Positions 48,818 through 59,598 of a DNA stretch of 64,000 nucleotides are shown one piece after another. The translations under genes were made by a program, and so were the position numbers. The number at the start of each line of letters is the position of its first letter. Positions within the stretch are counted from its first letter, which is position 1. This DNA is from an uncultured Pelagibacteraceae bacterium. GTDB lineage: Bacteria > Pseudomonadota > Alphaproteobacteria > Pelagibacterales > Pelagibacteraceae. The stretch covers positions 1-64,000 of the forward strand of contig CACICY010000002.1 of NCBI GenBank assembly GCA_902585265.1, given 5' to 3'. The notes beneath the pieces were generated by a model. It searched no databases. It saw only the letters and a program-made list of their open reading frames with translations, and was not told the DNA's origin.

Positions 48818-50281
48818 ATGACAATTAATTTTAAGACACCAGATATAAAAGAGTTAAAACCAAGAATACTAGTCCTTGGGATTGGAGGAGCAGGAGGTAA
48901 TGCAATTAATGGAATGATAGAGTCTGGTTTACAGGGAGTAGAGTTTATAGCTGTAAATACTGATGCTCAAGATTTAAGACTAAGCCATGCACAAACTAAA
49001 ATTCAAATGGGATTGAATTTAACAAAAGGATTAGGTGCAGGAGCAAAATTAGATATAGGTGAAGCTGCTGCTGATGAATCATTGAATGAAATTGTTAATG
49101 TTCTACAAGGGTCTAATATGGTTTTTATTACTGCAGGTATGGGTGGTGGAACTGGGACTGGTGCAGCTCATGTTATTGCTCGTGCCGCTAAAGAATTGAA
49201 CATACTTACTATAGGTGTAGTAACTCTACCTTTCCTATATGAAGGACCCTCAAGAATGAGAAAGGCAAATCAAGGTCTTGAAGAATTAAGAAAACATGTA
49301 GACACCATTATAGTGGTTCCAAACCAAAATTTATTTAAAATCGCAAGTGAACAAACTACATTTGAAGAATCTTTTTTACTTTCTAATGATGTATTAAAGC
49401 ATGGTGTTCAAAGCATCACAGATCTCATGGTAAGACCTGGGTTAATAAATTTAGATTTTGCTGATGTTGAAACAGTTATGAGTTCGATGGGTAAGGCCAT
49501 GATGGGTACTGGTCAGGCTGAAGGCGAAGGTAGAGCAGTTAAAGCTGCAGAAATGGCAATAAGTAATCCTCTTATAGATGATTATACATTAAAAGGGGCA
49601 AAAGGTTTACTTGTTAATATTACTGGTGGAAAAGACCTTAAACTTTTTGAAGTTGATGAGGCTGTCAATAAAGTAAGAGCTGAAGTAGATCCAGAAGCAG
49701 AACTAATAATTGGAGCAATTACAGATGAGAATCTTGATGGTTTAATGAGAGTTTCTATTGTAGCAACTTCTTTGGATGGACAACAACCGGAGCCAAAATC
49801 AGTGATTAATATGGTCCATAGAATACAAAATAGAAATCCAGGATATTCTGATTTTTCTAATACTAGTTCATCTCAAGCTTTTACATTTTCAAATCAAAAT
49901 AGTTCTATAATAACTAATGGTGCAAATGCACTTAAAATTGAAGAAGAAGTAAAAGCTGAAACAGAGAGCCATCCAACATCGGAAATCAATAGTTCAGAAG
50001 ATTTAGTAAATTCCTCCACTATCAAGGAAGAACCTAATTCAGTTGAAACTGAAGTATCCCCAGTTTTTGATCAATCTATTGAAACAGACAAGAGTGACTC
50101 TTCTCCATCAAATGGTCTAGAGAACTTTGATTTTGATGAAGAAACACCCGAGCTGTTTAATTCGGATGGATCAATTAGTGAAACTGATGATGAGACCTCT
50201 TTAATAAATGAAGTAAATGAAACTAAAGAGGAAGAAGATGATTTAGAAATCCCTGCATTTTTGAGAAGACAAAAAAATTAA
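48818..50281 (+). CDS. ftsZ: Cell division protein FtsZ
   Basis: [28 protein letters not shown] tubulin signature, C-terminal peptide [13 protein letters not shown]. Confidence 0.97.
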   Translation: MTINFKTPDIKELKPRILVLGIGGAGGNAINGMIESGLQGVEFIAVNTDAQDLRLSHAQTKIQMGLNLTKGLGAGAKLDIGEAAADESLNEIVNVLQGSNMVFITAGMGGGTGTGAAHVIARAAKELNILTIGVVTLPFLYEGPSRMRKANQGLEELRKHVDTIIVVPNQNLFKIASEQTTFEESFLLSNDVLKHGVQSITDLMVRPGLINLDFADVETVMSSMGKAMMGTGQAEGEGRAVKAAEMAISNPLIDDYTLKGAKGLLVNITGGKDLKLFEVDEAVNKVRAEVDPEAELIIGAITDENLDGLMRVSIVATSLDGQQPEPKSVINMVHRIQNRNPGYSDFSNTSSSQAFTFSNQNSSIITNGANALKIEEEVKAETESHPTSEINSSEDLVNSSTIKEEPNSVETEVSPVFDQSIETDKSDSSPSNGLENFDFDEETPELFNSDGSISETDDETSLINEVNETKEEEDDLEIPAFLRRQKN

Positions 50282-50299
50282 TGGTCTTCAAAAAAATAA

Positions 50300-51295
50300 A
50301 TGAATGCCACCATAAATCTGGAAAACGAACATTTTCCAGTTCTGCTAAATGAATTAATTAGCATTATTTCCCCTCTTTATGGTGGCACATTTATTGATTG
50401 TACTTTTGGCCAAGGTGGATATTCAGAAAAAATTCTTGAGCATAAAAAGAATGATATTATTGCATTAGATCGCGACAAAGAAGTTTTAAATAATACACTT
50501 AAACTCCAAAAAAAATATAAAGAAAGATTTAAATTTTATAATCTTAAATTTTCGCAATTAGATCAAATCAAATTAAAAAATAGTAAAATTAAAGGAATAA
50601 TTTTTGATTTAGGTTATTCACTCAATCAAATTAAAAATTCTCAAAAAGGTTTATCATTTTTCGACAAAGGAAAGCTTAATATGAAAATGGGTATAAATGA
50701 TTTTTCAGCAGACGATATTATATCTAACATGGATGAAAACAATCTCACAAAGGTTTTCAAAGTTTTTGGTAACGAAAAATATTCAAAAAAAATTGCAAAA
50801 GAAATAGTAAAGAAAAGAAAAGAAAAAATTATAGAAACTGAAGATTTAGTTAAAATAATAGATGGCATAAAAAAGTATCAAAAAACAAAAATACACAATT
50901 CTACTAAAGTTTTTCAGGCTTTAAGGATTTTAGTGAATAAAGAAATTAGTGAATTAATTAACGGTTTGGTTAATTCATTTAATTTAATTCCAGTTGGCGG
51001 CGTAATAGCTGTAGTTACTTTTCACTCAATAGAGGATAAAATTGTCAAATTTTTTTTTAAACATTATTCTGAGGAAAAAAATTCCTCAAGATATTTCCCT
51101 AAAGCAGAGATTTCAGAAAGATGTTTTAAATTAATACATAAAAAACCTATTTTACCAAGCTCAAATGAGATAAAGCAAAACCCACCCTCAAGATCAGCTA
51201 AATTAAGGTATGGATTTAAAATAAATAAAAACTGTGATTTTAATGACTTTAGAGAAAAATTTAAAAATTTAATTAATGTTGAGGATCTGAGATAA
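50300..51295 (+). CDS. rsmH: 16S rRNA (cytosine(1402)-N4)-methyltransferase
   Basis: HFPVLLNELISII, DCTFGQGGYSEKIL, ALRILVNKE, FHSIEDKIVKFFFK. Confidence 0.96.
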   Translation: MNATINLENEHFPVLLNELISIISPLYGGTFIDCTFGQGGYSEKILEHKKNDIIALDRDKEVLNNTLKLQKKYKERFKFYNLKFSQLDQIKLKNSKIKGIIFDLGYSLNQIKNSQKGLSFFDKGKLNMKMGINDFSADDIISNMDENNLTKVFKVFGNEKYSKKIAKEIVKKRKEKIIETEDLVKIIDGIKKYQKTKIHNSTKVFQALRILVNKEISELINGLVNSFNLIPVGGVIAVVTFHSIEDKIVKFFFKHYSEEKNSSRYFPKAEISERCFKLIHKKPILPSSNEIKQNPPSRSAKLRYGFKINKNCDFNDFREKFKNLINVEDLR

Positions 51296-51299
51296 TTAA

Positions 51300-51605
51300 A
51301 TGAAAAAATTATTTTTTTTTACACCTATAATTGTTTTAATATTTGCAACTACTTTAACAAAAAATTCAACAAAAAAACTAGATAAAGAAATTTTTCAATT
51401 AAAAGAAAATATTAGAATATTAGAGGATCGTTATGAACTCACTCTACTTGATTATAATATTTTAACTTCACCCAAAAAATTAATGGAATATCAACAATTT
51501 TATTTTGAGGACAAATTTGTAAAAAAGAAAATAGAAAATCTGCGCAAAATAGAATTTTTAAACGATAAACTAAAAATTGAAAAAATGGTTAAAATTAATG
51601 AATGA
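51300..51605 (+). CDS. ftsL: FtsL-like division protein
   Basis: Short TM plus coiled coil between rsmH and ftsI; call relies on position. Confidence 0.7.
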   Translation: MKKLFFFTPIIVLIFATTLTKNSTKKLDKEIFQLKENIRILEDRYELTLLDYNILTSPKKLMEYQQFYFEDKFVKKKIENLRKIEFLNDKLKIEKMVKINE

Positions 51606-53250
51606 ATTAGACAAAGACTCCCAAGGTTTTGATAAACATAATGATGGTTTTTTATTTAAAGAAAAGAAGTCTTATCTAAATATATCTTTTGAAAGAATAG
51701 CTTTTATTTTTTTTGTATTTTTTTTCCTAGCGATTATTTTTTCATCAAAAGTAATTTTGTTGAGTATCAAAAAAATTCCTGAAATTCAAAAAGTATTAAA
51801 AAAAGAAAACTTCAGATCTAGTATTCTAGATAATGAAGGAAATATTTTGGCTAAAAGTGTTCCAGTAGTCAATTTGGGTATTAACCCAAATCTAGCAATT
51901 GACAAAGAAAAATTATTAATTTCTCTTAAATTAATCTTTCCTGATAAAAGTTTTGATAAGGAAATGTATGGAAAGAAATTCTTTTATGTTAAAAAAAAAA
52001 TTAGTCCAAAAAAACTTGAGCAGATATTACTCCTAGGTGATAAATCCTTTATTCAAGAGGATAGCATAGCAAGAATATATCCTAATGGAAATCTATTTAG
52101 TCATGTAATTGGTCAAATTGATAATGATAATAATGGTATATCAGGAATTGAAAAAACTTTTGATTATGAACTTACAACCACAAAAGAACCTCTTAAATTA
52201 ACTTTAGATAAAGATCTTCAATATTTAATTAAAGAAGAGTTATTTAAATCTAAAGATATATTTCAAAATATTGGAAGTGCTGCAATCTTAATGAATATTA
52301 ACAATGGTAATATCTTATCAATGGTTTCTCTTCCTGACTTTGACCTTAACAAAAGAGAAAAAATATCAGATGTAAAGTATATTAATCGAGCTACTAAAGG
52401 TGTTTATGAATTTGGTTCTGTTTTTAAAACATTTACTTTGGCTGCAGGTCTACAATACAATGTTGTGGAACCGGAAACAGAATTTAAAAACCTTAAAAAA
52501 AGAATTACATGTGCTGGAAATTCTATCTCTGAGTACGATGATAAAATACCATCAGATTTAACTGCTGAAGAGATTTTGATAAGATCAGGAAATATTGGTT
52601 CAGTTAGAATTGCTGAAAAAGTTGGTATTGAGAATTATAACGAGTTTCTTCAAATTATTGGAATTATTGCAAATTTAGAATTCGATATCCAAGAGGTAGG
52701 CACAACCCAATTAGGTAGATGGGGAAAATGTAAACTTGCAACAGTTGCTTTTGGCCATGGAATTGCAACAACTTTATTACAACTTTCAAAAGCATATTCG
52801 ATTATAAGTAATGGAGGATACGATATAACACCTTCATTGTTAAAGAGGGAAAAGTTACAAAGAAAAAGAATACTTAATGAAAACCTATCAGAAAAAATAA
52901 ATCCTATTTTAAGAAAAATTGTATCGACAAAAGATGGAACCGCAGGTTTTGCAAATGTAAAAGGCTATGAAATAGGGGGAAAAACCGGTACTGCTGATCA
53001 ACCATCAAAAGGTGGCTATTCTAAAAAAAAAGTTAATACTTTTGCCTCAGTATTTCCAACTTCTGATCCAAAATTTGTATTAGCTGTAATGTTGGATGAG
53101 CCAAAAGCCAACAGAGAATTTGTCTATCATTATAGAGATGAGAGATATCCTTACAAAGGTAATTGGAGGAATACAGCAGGTTGGACCACTGTCTGGATAA
53201 CAGGTCAGATCATGGATAAAATTGGGCCAATTTTAGCCACAAAATATTAA
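51598..53250 (+). CDS. ftsI: Peptidoglycan transpeptidase FtsI (PBP3)
   Basis: GSVFK (SxxK), SGN, KTGTAD transpeptidase motifs; start set to MNELDKD. Confidence 0.95.
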   Translation: MNELDKDSQGFDKHNDGFLFKEKKSYLNISFERIAFIFFVFFFLAIIFSSKVILLSIKKIPEIQKVLKKENFRSSILDNEGNILAKSVPVVNLGINPNLAIDKEKLLISLKLIFPDKSFDKEMYGKKFFYVKKKISPKKLEQILLLGDKSFIQEDSIARIYPNGNLFSHVIGQIDNDNNGISGIEKTFDYELTTTKEPLKLTLDKDLQYLIKEELFKSKDIFQNIGSAAILMNINNGNILSMVSLPDFDLNKREKISDVKYINRATKGVYEFGSVFKTFTLAAGLQYNVVEPETEFKNLKKRITCAGNSISEYDDKIPSDLTAEEILIRSGNIGSVRIAEKVGIENYNEFLQIIGIIANLEFDIQEVGTTQLGRWGKCKLATVAFGHGIATTLLQLSKAYSIISNGGYDITPSLLKREKLQRKRILNENLSEKINPILRKIVSTKDGTAGFANVKGYEIGGKTGTADQPSKGGYSKKKVNTFASVFPTSDPKFVLAVMLDEPKANREFVYHYRDERYPYKGNWRNTAGWTTVWITGQIMDKIGPILATKY

Positions 53251-53261
53251 GAGCGTAAATC

Positions 53262-56108
53262 ATGTTACTTAAAGACTACTTTCCAAATCTTCAAAAAAAA
53301 TACCATAAATTAAGTTTTAGAGGGATAGCTTTTAATTCTAATGAAGTTAAAAAGGGATATATTTTTTTTGCATTTAAAGGGAGTAATACAGATGGAAATT
53401 TATTTATAAAAGATGCTATTGAAAATGGATCAAAAATAATAATTTCTGATAAAGTAAAAATAATTGGTAGTAAAAATAATGTTTTATTTTTAAATGCTAA
53501 AAATCCTAGAAGATTACTATCTCAATTCAGTTCAAAAATATTTAATAAAAAACCAAATAATCTAATCGCAGTTACGGGCACCAATGGAAAGTCATCTATA
53601 GCAAATTTTTATTTTCAAATTTTAAATTTAAATAAAATTAAAGTAGCCTCGATTGGGACATTAGGTGTTGATGGTATAAATATAAAAAACAAATTTGTAA
53701 ATACTACATTTGATACAATACAATTAAATAAAATCATACAAAAATTAAAAGAAAAAAAAATTGAAAATGTTATTTTGGAAGCCTCCAGTCATGGATTAGA
53801 TCAAAATAGATTAGATGGATTAAAATTTGATATTGGTATATTTACGAATTTATCTAGAGATCATTTAGATTATCACAAGTCGTATAAAAATTATTTAAAT
53901 TCAAAATTAATATTATTTAAAAAATTATTGAAAAAAAAGTCTTATGCTATTTTTGATGAAGGTTTAAAAATTTCACCAAAATTGAGTAGAATTACAAAAT
54001 TAAATAAAATAGCAAAATTTACAATAGGAAATACTAAATCAAGTTTTGAAATATTAGACCATCAATTTTTAAAAAATGAACAGAAAATATTATTCAGATT
54101 TAATAAAAAGAAATATAGTTTTTCAACTAAATTAATTGGAAGAGTTCAGATTAAAAATTTACTAATGGCAATTATGACTGCAATGAAAAGTAAAATTTCA
54201 TTGGAGAAAATTTTAAAAATTACTAAAAAAATAGAGCCAGTGAATGGAAGGTTAGAAAAAATTGGAAAACTTTACAATAACGGCATTGTTATTCTTGACT
54301 ATGCTCATACACCAGATGCTTTAAAAACATGTATTAAAAATGTGAAGGAACAATTTAAATTAAGAAAAATTAATCTGGTCTTTGGATGTGGAGGAGAGAG
54401 AGACAAGCCCAAAAGAAAAATAATGGGGAAAATTGCTAGTAAATATTGCGATAAAATATATTTAACAGATGACAATCCAAGAAGCGAAGATCCAAATAAA
54501 ATAAGAAGAGATATCAAGTCTAATATCTCAAAAAATAAAATAATAGAAATACCATCAAGAGAAAGTGCAATAAAATCTGCAATTTTAGATATTAAGTCAA
54601 ACGAGATAGTTATCGTTGCTGGAAAAGGGCACGAAGTCTATCAAGAATATATGTCTAGAAAGTTCTTTTCGGATAGAAAATGTATTGAAAAATTTATCAA
54701 GACTAAAAATAAATCTTTAAATAGAAATTGGAAATCAAATATTATTACAGAGATTACCCAAAAAAAAATAAAAAAAAATATTAATATTAATGAAGCTTCA
54801 ATTGACTCAAGAATTACAAAAAAAAATAATATCTTCTTTGGTATAAAAGGAAAAAACTTTGATGGAAATAAATTTGTTAGTCATGCATTTAACAATGGAG
54901 CCTCAATTTCAATTAACGAAAATAAAAAAAAAAATAAATTTAAAAACGATATATATGTAAAAAACTCGTTAAAGACCTTTTCAGAAATTGGAAAAATGAT
55001 TAGAGCATCATCTGATATTTCAACTATAGCAATCACAGGATCCTCAGGTAAAACTTCTTTAAAGGAGATGTTGGGGCAAATGATGAATAAAATATGTCAA
55101 ACATCTTATTCAAAAAAATCATTTAATAACAAATATGGAGTTCCGATTTCTTTATTTAATATAAATAAAGAGGACAAAATTGGTATCTTTGAAGTTGGAA
55201 TGGACAAGAAAGGAGAAATTGATTTTTTAACAAAAAAGATAATGCCTAATGTTGGTGTAATTACCAATATTTCATACGCACATATTAAAAATTTTAAAAA
55301 TCTGAAAGGTATTGCCAATGCTAAATCAGAGATAATTAATAACATTATTGAAGATGGCACAATCATATTAAATACAGATGATAAATTTTTTAAATATTTA
55401 AAATATAAATCTATTAAAAAAAAATTAAGAATAATTTCATTTGGAATTCAAAAAAAATCAGATGTGAGTTTGCTTAATATAAAAAGAGGGAAATTTAGAT
55501 CTGTAATTTATATCAAATATAATCAAATAAAATTGAAATTTGTTATTAAAAAAAATTTAGAAAACTATATTTATAATATTTTATCAACTTTAGCAGTGAT
55601 ATCTATATATTTTGATTTAGAAAAATTAGATAAATTTTTCTTTAATGATTATAAATTTCCAGAAGGAAGAGGAGATTTAAATATAATTAAGTTAAAAGAA
55701 AAAAAAATTAACCTAATTGATGAAAGCTATAATTCTAACCCTTTATCACTTCAATTTGCATTAAATAAATTAAATAGTATGAATTCTAAATCTAAAAGAA
55801 AATTAATTCTTTTAGGTGATATGTTGGAACTCGGTAAATATTCAAAAAAACTTCACATAGAAGCTGCTAGGAATATTAATGCTACTAAAATTGACAAAGT
55901 TTATGTATACGGCAAGAATATTATTGAAACATTTAACAAAATTAAACCACAAAAAAGAGGAAAAATACTAAATTCAAAAAAAGATATCTTAAATTTTATG
56001 ATAAATGATATTAAGAATGGTGAATATCTAATGATTAAAGGTTCTAACTCCACAGGACTAAATAAAATAAGTAAAAGCTTAAAACTAGGCAAAATAAATG
56101 CTTTTTAG
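53262..56108 (+). CDS. MurE-MurF fusion (UDP-MurNAc-tripeptide ligase plus tripeptide-D-Ala-D-Ala ligase)
   Basis: 948 aa; MurE half with GTNGKSSIANF and DDNPRSEDP; MurF half with ITGSSGKTSLKEML, FNNKYGVPISLF, DESYNSNPLS. Confidence 0.93.
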   Translation: MLLKDYFPNLQKKYHKLSFRGIAFNSNEVKKGYIFFAFKGSNTDGNLFIKDAIENGSKIIISDKVKIIGSKNNVLFLNAKNPRRLLSQFSSKIFNKKPNNLIAVTGTNGKSSIANFYFQILNLNKIKVASIGTLGVDGINIKNKFVNTTFDTIQLNKIIQKLKEKKIENVILEASSHGLDQNRLDGLKFDIGIFTNLSRDHLDYHKSYKNYLNSKLILFKKLLKKKSYAIFDEGLKISPKLSRITKLNKIAKFTIGNTKSSFEILDHQFLKNEQKILFRFNKKKYSFSTKLIGRVQIKNLLMAIMTAMKSKISLEKILKITKKIEPVNGRLEKIGKLYNNGIVILDYAHTPDALKTCIKNVKEQFKLRKINLVFGCGGERDKPKRKIMGKIASKYCDKIYLTDDNPRSEDPNKIRRDIKSNISKNKIIEIPSRESAIKSAILDIKSNEIVIVAGKGHEVYQEYMSRKFFSDRKCIEKFIKTKNKSLNRNWKSNIITEITQKKIKKNININEASIDSRITKKNNIFFGIKGKNFDGNKFVSHAFNNGASISINENKKKNKFKNDIYVKNSLKTFSEIGKMIRASSDISTIAITGSSGKTSLKEMLGQMMNKICQTSYSKKSFNNKYGVPISLFNINKEDKIGIFEVGMDKKGEIDFLTKKIMPNVGVITNISYAHIKNFKNLKGIANAKSEIINNIIEDGTIILNTDDKFFKYLKYKSIKKKLRIISFGIQKKSDVSLLNIKRGKFRSVIYIKYNQIKLKFVIKKNLENYIYNILSTLAVISIYFDLEKLDKFFFNDYKFPEGRGDLNIIKLKEKKINLIDESYNSNPLSLQFALNKLNSMNSKSKRKLILLGDMLELGKYSKKLHIEAARNINATKIDKVYVYGKNIIETFNKIKPQKRGKILNSKKDILNFMINDIKNGEYLMIKGSNSTGLNKISKSLKLGKINAF

Positions 56109-57183
56109 TCTATTTTCCAACTTAGTTGAAATTTTTAGTTTTCTTAATGTTTTTAAATATTTGACTGTAAGAACCGGTCTATCGATGTTTACATCGATGA
56201 TAGTAGTTTTTTTAGTTGGAGGTCCACTTATCAATTATTTTTCGTCACATCAAATTCACGACCCTATTAGGGAAGATGGACCAAGTGATCATATAGTTAA
56301 AAAAATAGGAACACCAACAATGGGAGGTCTTATGATTTTACTAGGTATTTTCTCAGGAGTTCTTTTGTGGGGTGATTTTTCAAACCCCTATAATTGGTTC
56401 TTACTTTATATAGCTGGATCTTTTGGATTACTTGGAGCTTACGATGACTATCAAAAAATTAAAAAAAATAATTCGAACGGTATAAGCTCAAAGTTAAAGA
56501 TCATATTTCAAATTATTTTAGCATTAGTTGGAATTTTTATTTTTTATTTTTATAGTGGATCTAATGAGATTGAGAATTTATATTTTCCATTTTTTAAAAA
56601 CTTAATAATTAATTTAGGTTGGTTCTTTATTCCATTTTATTTATTTGTTATTGTAGGCTCTTCAAATGCTGTAAATTTAACTGATGGTCTAGATGGTTTG
56701 GCTACAGTACCTGTAATATTAGTTGCGGCTTGTTTTGCTTTTATTAGTTACGTAACAGGAAATATAGTTTTTTCAGGATATTTACAAATCACATATATCC
56801 AAGGAGTAGGGGAAGCCTCTATTTTTTGTGGTGCAATAATAGGATCTTGCTTAGGTTTTTTATGGTTTAATGCTCCACCTGCTAAGATATTTATGGGTGA
56901 TACTGGGTCCTTAGCATTAGGTGGATCATTAGGGGCAGTTGGTATAATTACTAAACATGAAATTGTTCTTGCAATTACAGGTGGACTATTTGTCTTAGAA
57001 GCTATTTCAGTAATTGCACAAGTTATATCGTTCAAACTAACTGGTAAAAGAATATTTAAAATGGCACCAATACATCATCATTTTGAAAAAAAAGGTTGGC
57101 CCGAATCTACTGTGGTTATTAGATTTTGGATAATATCAATTATTCTAGCAATGATAGGTCTTGCAACATTAAAACTAAGATAA
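56098..57183 (+). CDS. mraY: Phospho-N-acetylmuramoyl-pentapeptide-transferase
   Basis: GTPTMGGLMILLG, NAVNLTDGLDGLA, FMGDTGSLALGG, PIHHHFE. Confidence 0.97.
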   Translation: MLFSLFSNLVEIFSFLNVFKYLTVRTGLSMFTSMIVVFLVGGPLINYFSSHQIHDPIREDGPSDHIVKKIGTPTMGGLMILLGIFSGVLLWGDFSNPYNWFLLYIAGSFGLLGAYDDYQKIKKNNSNGISSKLKIIFQIILALVGIFIFYFYSGSNEIENLYFPFFKNLIINLGWFFIPFYLFVIVGSSNAVNLTDGLDGLATVPVILVAACFAFISYVTGNIVFSGYLQITYIQGVGEASIFCGAIIGSCLGFLWFNAPPAKIFMGDTGSLALGGSLGAVGIITKHEIVLAITGGLFVLEAISVIAQVISFKLTGKRIFKMAPIHHHFEKKGWPESTVVIRFWIISIILAMIGLATLKLR

Positions 57184-58493
57184 TGAATGAAAGACAAATT
57201 TATTTTAAAAATAAAAAATTTTTAATTTATGGATTAGGAAAGTCTGGAATTGCTTGTTTGAATTTTTTAAAAAAAAATAATACCTGTTTAATATTTGACG
57301 ATAATAAAAATAATATTCCAGCTGACTTTAAAAAAAAATTAATAAATATTCATAAATTACCGAAAATAAATGTTGATTTTATAGTTCTAAGTCCAGGGAT
57401 AGATATTAAGAAATGTAAGATTTCAAGTTACTTGATTAAAAATAGGTCTAAAATTATTTCAGAGCTTGATATATTTGAAATTAGTTATCCAAACATAGAT
57501 AAAATTACAATTACGGGAACTAATGGTAAATCGACTACTTCAAAATTGCTCTATGAAGTTTTAAAAAACAATAAAAAAGATGTTAGATTAACTGGAAATA
57601 TTGGATATCCGATATTAATGGAGAAAAAAATTAAGAATAATACAATTTTTGTAATTGAAGCATCTTCTTATCAACTTGATTACAGCAAATACTATAGATC
57701 AAAGTATTCAATTATTCTTAATCTTAATCCAGATCATCTTGAAAGGCATTTATCTTTTAAAAATTATGCTGAAGCGAAATTTAAAATAGTAAAATCTCAA
57801 AATAAAAACGACCATGCCTTTATAGATAATCAGAATAATTTTCTAAATAAACTAATTGAAAATAATCCAATAAAATCAAAAGTTATAAAAATAAACTATT
57901 TAAAATACAAAAAATATTTTAGAAAGATAGATAATATTTATTTTAACAATTCAAGTAATAAAAAAAATCTTAGTTTTGTTCTTAGTATTGCCAAGGTGTT
58001 AAAACTAAATTTAAAAACAGTCTTAAATACTGCAAATAAATTTAAAGGGTTAGATTATAGACAACAAATAATCTACAAATCTAAAAAATTATTAATTATT
58101 AACGACTCAAAATCTACTAGTTTTTCATCAACAGCCCCTTTACTTGAAAGTTACAAAAATATTTATTGGATATTAGGAGGACTTGCTAAAAAAGGAGATA
58201 AACTTAAATTAAAAAAAAAATATTTTGCAAATATTAAAGCTTATGTTTATGGAAAAGATAGAAATTTTTTTATTAACTCTCTACCAAACCAAATTTCTTG
58301 CGAGTCTTCATCAACACTTATGAAGATTATGAAAAATTTAAAAAATAATATTAAAAACGATAATACTAAAAAAGTAATTCTTTTTAGTCCATGTGCTGCT
58401 TCTTTTGATCAATTTAAAAACTTCGAAGATAGGGGTAAATTTTTTAATAAAATTACTAAAGCTTTATTTAAAAAAAAATTAGAATATGAGTAA
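57183..58493 (+). CDS. murD: UDP-N-acetylmuramoylalanine-D-glutamate ligase
   Basis: FLIYGLGKSGIACL, ITGTNGKSTTSKLL, SSYQLDY; start set to 57183 (TAATG overlap with mraY). Confidence 0.96.
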   Translation: MNERQIYFKNKKFLIYGLGKSGIACLNFLKKNNTCLIFDDNKNNIPADFKKKLINIHKLPKINVDFIVLSPGIDIKKCKISSYLIKNRSKIISELDIFEISYPNIDKITITGTNGKSTTSKLLYEVLKNNKKDVRLTGNIGYPILMEKKIKNNTIFVIEASSYQLDYSKYYRSKYSIILNLNPDHLERHLSFKNYAEAKFKIVKSQNKNDHAFIDNQNNFLNKLIENNPIKSKVIKINYLKYKKYFRKIDNIYFNNSSNKKNLSFVLSIAKVLKLNLKTVLNTANKFKGLDYRQQIIYKSKKLLIINDSKSTSFSSTAPLLESYKNIYWILGGLAKKGDKLKLKKKYFANIKAYVYGKDRNFFINSLPNQISCESSSTLMKIMKNLKNNIKNDNTKKVILFSPCAASFDQFKNFEDRGKFFNKITKALFKKKLEYE

Positions 58494-59595
58494 ATATTTA
58501 GATAATTTTTATGACTGGTGGAAAAATATAGATAAATTTATATTATTCATAATTCTTACTTTATTTTTATTAGGTCTTTTTTTTTCATTGGTCTCTACTT
58601 CTCTGATAGCTTCGGATAAATTAGATACAAAATCATATTATTTTTTTTTTAAACATTTTGCTTACATTATTTTAGCAATAGTGATTTTGATTATATTCTC
58701 ATTTTTGAATCAAAAAATTTTACCAAAATTATCATTGATTTTATTCTTAGTTGCATTTTTAAGTTTGTTGTTAGTTCCTTTCCTTGGAACAGAGGTAAAG
58801 GGATCAAAAAGATGGCTAGATTTGATGTTTTTACCAAGATTTCAGCCTGTTGAGATTGTCAAACCTTTTTTTATAATAGTCTTATCATTAATGTTAACTA
58901 TTCAAAATAGACGATTATATTTTAAATATTTCTTAAGCACTTTATTCACAGTTCCAATATTATTATTACTTGTTTATCAACCTGATATTGGACAAACCCT
59001 TTTAATATCAATGGTCTGGTTAGCTTTAATTTTTATTTCTGGAATAAATATTTTTATATTCTTTATATTCTTTTTCATTGTTGGTTCGACTTTAAGTTAT
59101 TTGGTCTTATTTGTTCCAAAATTTGAATATATAAAAATCAGACTCTTGGCTTTTTTAGACTCGAGTTCAAGTAACAATTATCAAGCTGAAAAAGCTAGTG
59201 ATGCAATTATAAATGGTGGTTTTTTTGGCAAAGGTATCGGAGAAGGTACTTTGAATTCAAGAGTCCCTGAAGCACATACAGATTATATAATTTCGGTTAT
59301 ATCGGAAGAGTTTGGTGCAATTATAGTCATTGGAATATTATTTTTATATCTAATTTTTTCATATAGAGTAATAAGCAAAGTCAATTTTCTAAATGAAGAT
59401 TTATATAAACTTATTTTAACTGGATGTGTTTCTTTAATTTTGTTACAGACTTTTATTCATGTAGGTGTTAATATAAGAATTCTTCCTACTACAGGTATGA
59501 CTTTGCCATTTTTAAGTTATGGAGGATCATCTATAGTTAGTACAGCGATTTTATCAGGATTAATTTTGAATTTAACTAAAAGAAAATTAGATTAA
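58486..59595 (+). CDS. ftsW: FtsW SEDS glycosyltransferase
   Basis: FQPVEIVKPFFI, QPDIGQTLLI, GVNIRILPTTGMTLPFLSYGGSS. Confidence 0.96.
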   Translation: MSKYLDNFYDWWKNIDKFILFIILTLFLLGLFFSLVSTSLIASDKLDTKSYYFFFKHFAYIILAIVILIIFSFLNQKILPKLSLILFLVAFLSLLLVPFLGTEVKGSKRWLDLMFLPRFQPVEIVKPFFIIVLSLMLTIQNRRLYFKYFLSTLFTVPILLLLVYQPDIGQTLLISMVWLALIFISGINIFIFFIFFFIVGSTLSYLVLFVPKFEYIKIRLLAFLDSSSSNNYQAEKASDAIINGGFFGKGIGEGTLNSRVPEAHTDYIISVISEEFGAIIVIGILFLYLIFSYRVISKVNFLNEDLYKLILTGCVSLILLQTFIHVGVNIRILPTTGMTLPFLSYGGSSIVSTAILSGLILNLTKRKLD

Positions 59596-59598
59596 CTG

